A model generated the notes under the pieces. The model did no database searches. It worked only from the letters and a program-made list of their open reading frames with translations, and was not told where the DNA came from. Source: JAFGHJ01 sp964534175 (GTDB taxonomy: Bacteria; Hydrothermota; UBA3072). Taken from it: a DNA stretch of 55,696 nucleotides. Each line of letters starts with the position of its first letter. Within the stretch, counting starts at the first letter, position 1. The stretch covers positions 1 to 55,696 of the forward strand of contig CAZHNS010000015.1 of the NCBI GenBank assembly GCA_964534175.1, given 5' to 3'. Made by a program: the position numbers and the translations under genes. Shown piece after piece: positions 51,648 to 55,696 of the stretch.

Positions 51648-52895
51648 TTATATTTTGTGAACAAACAGGCCTGATTTCAGTTTTGGTTCAAACCAGGTAG
51701 ATTTGGGAGGCATTTTATTTCCATCATCCGATATTCTAATTAACTGTTTCATCTGGGTAGGATACATAGAAAAAGCAACTCTGAATTTACCCGAATCGAC
51801 CAGTCTTTCCAATTCTTTTAAACCTCTTATTCCTCCTACAAAATCTATCCTCTCATCTTCTTTGGGATTTTTTATTCCTAAAATAGGAGCAAGAAGATTT
51901 TCCTGAAGAACCGAAACGTCAAGAGAATAATAGGGGTCATCCGCCGGAAAAGTTCCTTCCTTGGCTTTAAGATGATACCATTTTCCGTCTATATACATGC
52001 CAAAATTATGGAAAGTGTCCGGATTAAGTCTTCCTTCAACGCTTTCTATAGTAAAAGATTCTCTCACTTTATCAAAAAAGTTTTCCTTTGTTAAAGAATT
52101 AAGGTCCTTTACCACTCTATTGTAGGCCATTATTTTTAATTCAGTATGCGGGAAAACAACGGCGAGGAAGTAATTGTACTCTTCCGTGTCATTATGATTT
52201 GGATTGCTTTTCTTTTTTTCTGCTCTTATATTTGAAGCTGACTCACTTCGATGATGACCATCAGCAATATATAGGTTATCCACTCTACGCAGGATTTCCT
52301 GAAGTTTTTCTATTATATTACTTTCATCTATTTTCCAGACTGTATGGAAAACATTGTCCCCTGTTTTGAATTTGTAAAGTGGCTGTCCCAGCTTTACTTT
52401 ACTGAAGATCTCATATATCTCCTCTGTTTTCTTTGTATCATAATAAGCGAGAAAGATTGGACCTGTATGAGCTCCCACAACTCTTATATGTCTTGTTCTG
52501 TCGTCGACTTTTAATTTTCTCGTGGACTCGTGCGTACGAATAGCTCCTTTGTCATATTCATCTACAGAAGCAAGGCATACCAGTCCGGTCTGGCTGTGAC
52601 CATTTTCATCCTCTTCGTAAAGGTAAAAAGAAGGTTTCTCTTCCGCGATAAGATATTCCTCTTTTATTAACCATTCAAAATTTTCCTTACTTTTTTGATA
52701 AACCTTATCGTCATAAATATTGATGTTTTCAGGGAAATCGATTTCAGCATTGACTACGTGCAGAAAACATAAAGGATTCTTTTCTGCTAGCGTTTTCGCT
52801 TCTTCTCTTGAAAGCACATCATAGGGAGGAGACGAAACTTTCTTCGCATACTCCACTTTTGGTCTTAAAGCTTTGAATGGTTTTAATAACGCCAA
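51648..52895 (-). CDS. DUF1015 family protein
   Basis: 415 residues from TTG 52895, with GGAGG five bases upstream. The family opening PFKALRPKVEYAKKVSSPPYDVLS, the DDRTRHIRVVGAHTGPIFLAY block near 130 and the IADGHHRSESA motif near 214 are intact. Function is not established, though its wide conservation and His-rich motif suggest an enzyme. It is the first gene of the DUF1015-DUF4015-rsmA run (21-base gap to the next) and has its own promoter. Confidence 0.9.
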   Translation of the reverse strand: MALLKPFKALRPKVEYAKKVSSPPYDVLSREEAKTLAEKNPLCFLHVVNAEIDFPENINIYDDKVYQKSKENFEWLIKEEYLIAEEKPSFYLYEEDENGHSQTGLVCLASVDEYDKGAIRTHESTRKLKVDDRTRHIRVVGAHTGPIFLAYYDTKKTEEIYEIFSKVKLGQPLYKFKTGDNVFHTVWKIDESNIIEKLQEILRRVDNLYIADGHHRSESASNIRAEKKKSNPNHNDTEEYNYFLAVVFPHTELKIMAYNRVVKDLNSLTKENFFDKVRESFTIESVEGRLNPDTFHNFGMYIDGKWYHLKAKEGTFPADDPYYSLDVSVLQENLLAPILGIKNPKEDERIDFVGGIRGLKELERLVDSGKFRVAFSMYPTQMKQLIRISDDGNKMPPKSTWFEPKLKSGLFVHKI

Positions 52896-52943
52896 TAATA
52901 CCTCCGCTTATCTGGTTCTTTATAATTAACTAAAAACTTTTAT

Positions 52944-52971
52944 ATTTTATGCGTATTAATAGATATGTCAA
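52944..52971 (-). promoter_or_regulatory. Promoter of DUF1015-DUF4015-rsmA
   Basis: Minus strand TTGACA (52971-52966), 16-base spacer, TAAAAT (52949-52944). Leader about 42 bases with GGAGG near the TTG start. Confidence 0.78.
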
Positions 52972-52994
52972 CAGGGTAAAGACAAAATTAAAAA

Positions 52995-53021
52995 TCTTTG
53001 TGTCTTAGTGTCTTTGTGTGA
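52995..53021. repeat. 9-bp tandem repeat, first unit block of a composite repeat island
   Basis: Three units near TCTTTGTGT, CTTAGTGTC, TTTGTGTGA in 9-base phase. It begins a run of five different repeat blocks that fills 52972-53197. The 302-base gap contains no gene I can support apart from these repeats and the DUF1015 promoter. Confidence 0.75.
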
Positions 53022-53025
53022 GAAA

Positions 53026-53062
53026 TTAGGTCTTAGGTCTTCGGTTTTAGATTTTAGTAAAA
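53026..53062. repeat. 7-bp tandem repeat (heptamer type, copy 3)
   Basis: Units near TTAGGTC, TTCGGTT, TTAGATT, TTAGTAA in 7-base phase. The order of variant units is the same as in 19131-19175, which suggests transposition or gene conversion of a whole block rather than fresh slippage. Confidence 0.75.
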
Positions 53063-53076
53063 ATAAACAAAAAAAT

Positions 53077-53103
53077 AATTCGTGTAATTCGTGATATTTG
53101 TTG
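53077..53103. repeat. 9-bp tandem repeat of a different unit
   Basis: AATTCGTGT, AATTCGTGA, TATTTGTTG in 9-base phase. This unit is not seen elsewhere in the window. Confidence 0.6.
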
Positions 53104-53126
53104 TTCCTCTTTAGTTTTTGAGGTTG

Positions 53127-53167
53127 GGATGGGATTCTAACTACCAACTCCTAACTTCTAAATTCTT
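53127..53167. repeat. 7-bp tandem repeat (heptamer type, copy 4, inverted)
   Basis: GGGATGGGATTC followed by units near TAACTNC. The reverse complement matches 37913-37953 over about 41 bases, with mismatches confined to the variable positions of the units. Confidence 0.82.
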
Positions 53168-53171
53168 TCTT

Positions 53172-53189
53172 ACTCTGTGTTCTCTGTGG
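53172..53189. repeat. 9-bp tandem repeat, nonamer copy
   Basis: Two units near ACTCTGTGT and TCTCTGTGG, followed by an A-run and the stop of the secreted protein gene at 53198. It is the same unit as at 33481-33508. Confidence 0.7.
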
Positions 53190-53197
53190 TAAAAAAA

Positions 53198-53755
53198 TTA
53201 CAGGACTTGTATCATATAAGTTACTATAGTAGTTGAACCAGGCGTATAAGTCTCATCTCCGTCTATTCTTACCCTATAATCCTGGTATAGGTTTGTCCAA
53301 CCTATATTGCCGCTTCCACTTGCAATAACCTGAGGTACTGTGCTGAGAGGAGTCCAGACTCCCGCTGCGCCATCCCCGTATTGTATATCGGTAAGCAGAA
53401 TACCGCAGGCAGGGGTCGGATTTCCGGCGCCCGCAATTGTAACTTCCCAATTGCCGGCGGGCCAGAGGATTCCTCTGACTCTATACCTTATTCTCTGGTA
53501 GTATCGGGTATTGGGTCGGCTGGGTTCATAAAATTCAGGAAAAGACGCTGGAGGAAATGTGGGATTATTTGCGTTTCGGTCAATTTCGTTAAAATCCCAG
53601 GTGATGGTGTTTCTTTGTACATTAATCCAGACAATATCGATTATACCCATAGGTAGGGCTAAACTCGCTGTAGTCTTATCAACTTCTACACCCGTTGAGG
53701 AAATCCCCATTGCTATAATCGGAATAAGTAAGAATAGACAAGCGAATTTCTTCAT
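53198..53755 (-). CDS. Secreted beta-rich protein, paralogue of the one at 19.4 kb
   Basis: 185 residues, the same length as the 19.4 kb protein. Signal peptide MKKFACLFLLIPIIAMG. Shared features: WDFNEIDRNANNPTFPPASF, the CGILLTDIQY segment, ASGSGNIGW, LYQDYRVRIDGDE and the final TYMIQVL strand. A pair of Cys residues is not kept between the two. It follows the barrel gene by 18 bases with an AGGT-type ribosome-binding site, so it may be the exported subunit of that system. No family is recognised. Confidence 0.78.
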   Translation of the reverse strand: MKKFACLFLLIPIIAMGISSTGVEVDKTTASLALPMGIIDIVWINVQRNTITWDFNEIDRNANNPTFPPASFPEFYEPSRPNTRYYQRIRYRVRGILWPAGNWEVTIAGAGNPTPACGILLTDIQYGDGAAGVWTPLSTVPQVIASGSGNIGWTNLYQDYRVRIDGDETYTPGSTTIVTYMIQVL

Positions 53756-53773
53756 AGTTTACCTCCGAAATTT

Positions 53774-55621
53774 TTAAAATTCTTTTCTATCGATCTTTTT
53801 AACAGGTTTTGCGATTCCAAAGTCGAGGCCTCCTTTTTTCATGCCTCCTGTTAATTGTATGTACAAAACAAAGCCTCTAGGGCTTAAATCGTAACCCGGA
53901 GGAAGACGCGAAGCCTGTACAGTGTAATCTCCGGGAGCAATATTTTGAATCGAGTATTCGCCGAAAAAGTTGGTGTAAGTTTTTCTTGAATAATCTCCCT
54001 GAATTATACTCACTTTAACATTGGGAACCCCTTTTTCTCCCTGGTCTCTTTTAGAATTATGATTGTTATCGTAATATACGACTCCGGAAATCGAAGATAG
54101 ACTAAAGATTGGAAAATTTACTACCTTAAAATCAACAAAACCGGTTTTTATCGTTTTTTTCAGGCTATCTCTTCCCAAAAAGGCGGGAACTCCTTTCATG
54201 TCAAGTTCTACAGTGTGTTCACCTTTAGTTAGGGGGCCAAACCTGTATTCACCTATTCTGTTTAAATCAGTCTTTTTCTTTCCGTCTAAAATGATTTTTA
54301 TATCTCTTAGGGGGGGTTCTTCTTTTTGTTTCTTCCCGTCGCCATTCTCATCATGCCACACTATTCCACCAATCGTGCCAAAACCAACTTTCTCAATAGT
54401 TCCTCTTTTGGCAAGTTCGAGTGTATAAACTTTTGATAAGGTGGCGGTATTACCGGAAATGCCCACTCTGCTTGAAAAACCTCCTTTACTGTCGAAAGAA
54501 AGAGAAGCATTGTAATTTAATCTCTCTTGATCTGTCATGTGTTGTAATCTGAAATTTCCGTAAATCGAGGAACCCATTCTAAGCATAGCTCCCAGGGAAT
54601 ACTCCCATCCGTAAACTCCTGACTTGGACACTGCTGCTTCCAAAACGTTTGAAAGCGGTAGGTTTATGATACCTTGAAGTTCATAGCTTTCATTTCTTCT
54701 GTTGTAATAACTATTCTGATATCTGAAATTCAACTTTCCTTTATCATAAAGAAAGTAGTAAATACTAAGATAATTTCGATAGCCGTTTTCCCTATCACCA
54801 CCCCAGTTTACATTATTTGTAAAACTTACCGAGAGATTAAAGGGAAAACGATAGGAAAAGCCGTCGAGTAATTGATTTTGCAGGTGTCTATCCAATCGTC
54901 CCGTTTGGTAGAAGCCTGAGAAAATACTTAGCCCTATGGGAAATTTATACGAGGGATTTATTCCCCAATTAAACCTTCCTCCTATATATTCAATGCCCTC
55001 ACGGGAAACAAAACCATAACTATAATATCTAAGGAAAGAACGAAGGGAAAGTAAGCCCAGACTGTAGATCAGGTCCTCATTAATGGCGAGTTTCGGACTT
55101 TCCATATATCCTAAATTTATATCGTTTAGAAGTGTAAGGGTTCCTAAATTAAGACTGAATTCGTCTCTTAATATTGTACAGGTCCTGTCTCTGTCCCATC
55201 TCGAGTTAAGGGTAAGATTGTGATTGGGAAGAGAGAGTTCCATTTCTGAAAAAAAGTTGTTTCTGTAAAAAGTGGGAAATACTCGAGCAGCAAGATCTCT
55301 CATTTGACCTGCTCTAATATTAAATTGTAGATTATTGTATGGATGAGTATAGCCGATCTCGCCACCCCTCAAATAACCCATGTCACCTAACGCAAAATGG
55401 TAAAATTTGTTATGTTTCCCGATAGAAATGGAATCATATCTATAATGAAAGCGCTTTACACCAAAATCTTCCCTATATTTCATGAGTAGGATTTCTGTGT
55501 TCCAGTAGGCCCCTCTGGTATTGAGGAGATAGTTGGTCACCGCGTATGAGGTTTCATCGTATTGATAAATATTTTGATATACATTTGTATAGTATTGAAA
55601 AGATAAAAGGAATAAAATCAT
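53774..55621 (-). CDS. Outer-membrane barrel-like protein with two SdrD/Cna-B-like domains
   Basis: 615 residues. A stop codon just upstream (TAA, nine bases before the ATG) fixes the start. Residues about 20-400 are a series of alternating amphipathic beta strands ending in aromatic residues, fit for an outer-membrane barrel. Two Ig-like (SdrD/Cna-B) domains follow at about 407-480 (GGIVWHDENGDGKKQ, GEYRFGPLTKGEHTVELD) and 507-590 (SGVVYYDNNHNSKRDQGEKG, FGEYSIQNIAPGDYTVQAS), ending in a basic tail. Fimbrial ushers also combine a barrel with C-terminal Ig-like domains, though they are larger and this protein lacks an obvious usher N-terminal domain. Role inferred only from the neighbours. Confidence 0.7.
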   Translation of the reverse strand: MILFLLSFQYYTNVYQNIYQYDETSYAVTNYLLNTRGAYWNTEILLMKYREDFGVKRFHYRYDSISIGKHNKFYHFALGDMGYLRGGEIGYTHPYNNLQFNIRAGQMRDLAARVFPTFYRNNFFSEMELSLPNHNLTLNSRWDRDRTCTILRDEFSLNLGTLTLLNDINLGYMESPKLAINEDLIYSLGLLSLRSFLRYYSYGFVSREGIEYIGGRFNWGINPSYKFPIGLSIFSGFYQTGRLDRHLQNQLLDGFSYRFPFNLSVSFTNNVNWGGDRENGYRNYLSIYYFLYDKGKLNFRYQNSYYNRRNESYELQGIINLPLSNVLEAAVSKSGVYGWEYSLGAMLRMGSSIYGNFRLQHMTDQERLNYNASLSFDSKGGFSSRVGISGNTATLSKVYTLELAKRGTIEKVGFGTIGGIVWHDENGDGKKQKEEPPLRDIKIILDGKKKTDLNRIGEYRFGPLTKGEHTVELDMKGVPAFLGRDSLKKTIKTGFVDFKVVNFPIFSLSSISGVVYYDNNHNSKRDQGEKGVPNVKVSIIQGDYSRKTYTNFFGEYSIQNIAPGDYTVQASRLPPGYDLSPRGFVLYIQLTGGMKKGGLDFGIAKPVKKIDRKEF

Positions 55622-55631
55622 TATAGGTTAG

Positions 55632-55696
55632 TCATTCTATCTTTTTAACCCCTTCGAGTATTTTATCTCCGCCGTAATCCACTCTGGTTACTATCT
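55632..55696 (-). CDS. C-terminal end of an unknown protein (partial)
   Basis: Minus-strand reading ends ...VTRVDYGGDKILEGVKKIE with the stop at 55634-55632, ten bases before the barrel gene start. A C-terminal beta strand with VDYGG is seen in some PapD-like chaperones, but 20 residues cannot settle it. The rest of the gene is beyond the window. Confidence 0.6.
   Translation of the reverse strand, partial: IVTRVDYGGDKILEGVKKIE

Noticed and set aside
1..55696. tRNA, rRNA, insertion sequence or prophage genes
   Set aside because: I looked for cloverleaf blocks, 16S/23S words and transposase or integrase motifs and found none.

Overview
The window is a 55.7 kb A+T-rich bacterial chromosome segment. 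It looks like a diderm lineage at the edge of the FCB group; candidate division WOR-3, Cloacimonadota and Zixibacteria-like genomes are my best guesses, and this is inference from gene style. The pointers are secreted proteins with C-terminal Por-type (T9SS type A-like) sorting domains, a giant gingipain-like C25 peptidase built of Ig-like repeats, an outer-membrane barrel with SdrD/Cna-B-like domains, a CHASE2 cyclase beside a FecR-domain protein, and C4 zinc forms of S4, S14 and L24.

Region 1 (1-14291, + strand) is an almost complete S10-spc-alpha ribosomal superoperon: the end of tuf, then rpsJ to rplQ, with secY, adk, infA, rpmJ and rpoA. Genes overlap or are a few bases apart. Two things are unusual: L3 carries a Lys/Glu tail of about 160 residues, and map is missing between adk and infA. 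Region 2 (14301-19129) continues on the same strand with a 736-residue protein ending in a degenerate class III cyclase-like domain, then valS.

Region 3 (19130-33272) is a patchwork: two secreted proteins, hisG, an MBL/beta-CASP hydrolase, exodeoxyribonuclease III with hisF, a CHASE2-cyclase/FecR pair, a pyrimidine-dimer glycosylase with a YjbQ protein, a GNAT-YoaP/DUF3795/DUF2235 operon and an orphan gene. Region 4 (33586-42271, + strand) holds folB-folK-deoxynucleoside kinase-panC-two flippase-like membrane proteins as one tight operon, then polA and cstA. Region 5 (42345-55696, - strand) holds the 2318-residue C25 peptidase, a GIY-YIG protein, a DUF1015-DUF4015-rsmA operon in which RsmA has an altered catalytic motif, and an export cassette: the end of an unknown gene, a barrel with two Ig-like domains, and a small secreted protein whose paralogue is at 19.4 kb.

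Two regulatory themes stand out. Sigma70-type promoters (TTGACA/T, N16-17, TATAAT-like) can be read directly upstream of many genes, and three of them (folB, polA, CHASE2 cyclase) place the -10 box 6-7 bases before an ATG that has no Shine-Dalgarno, which predicts leaderless mRNAs. Second, most of the longer intergenic gaps outside the ribosomal operon carry short degenerate tandem repeats of 7, 8 or 9 bp, often as inverted arms; one gap (52972-53197) stacks five of them. These dispersed repeats are the most system-like unexplained signal in the window. No rRNA, tRNA, CRISPR array or insertion sequence was seen.
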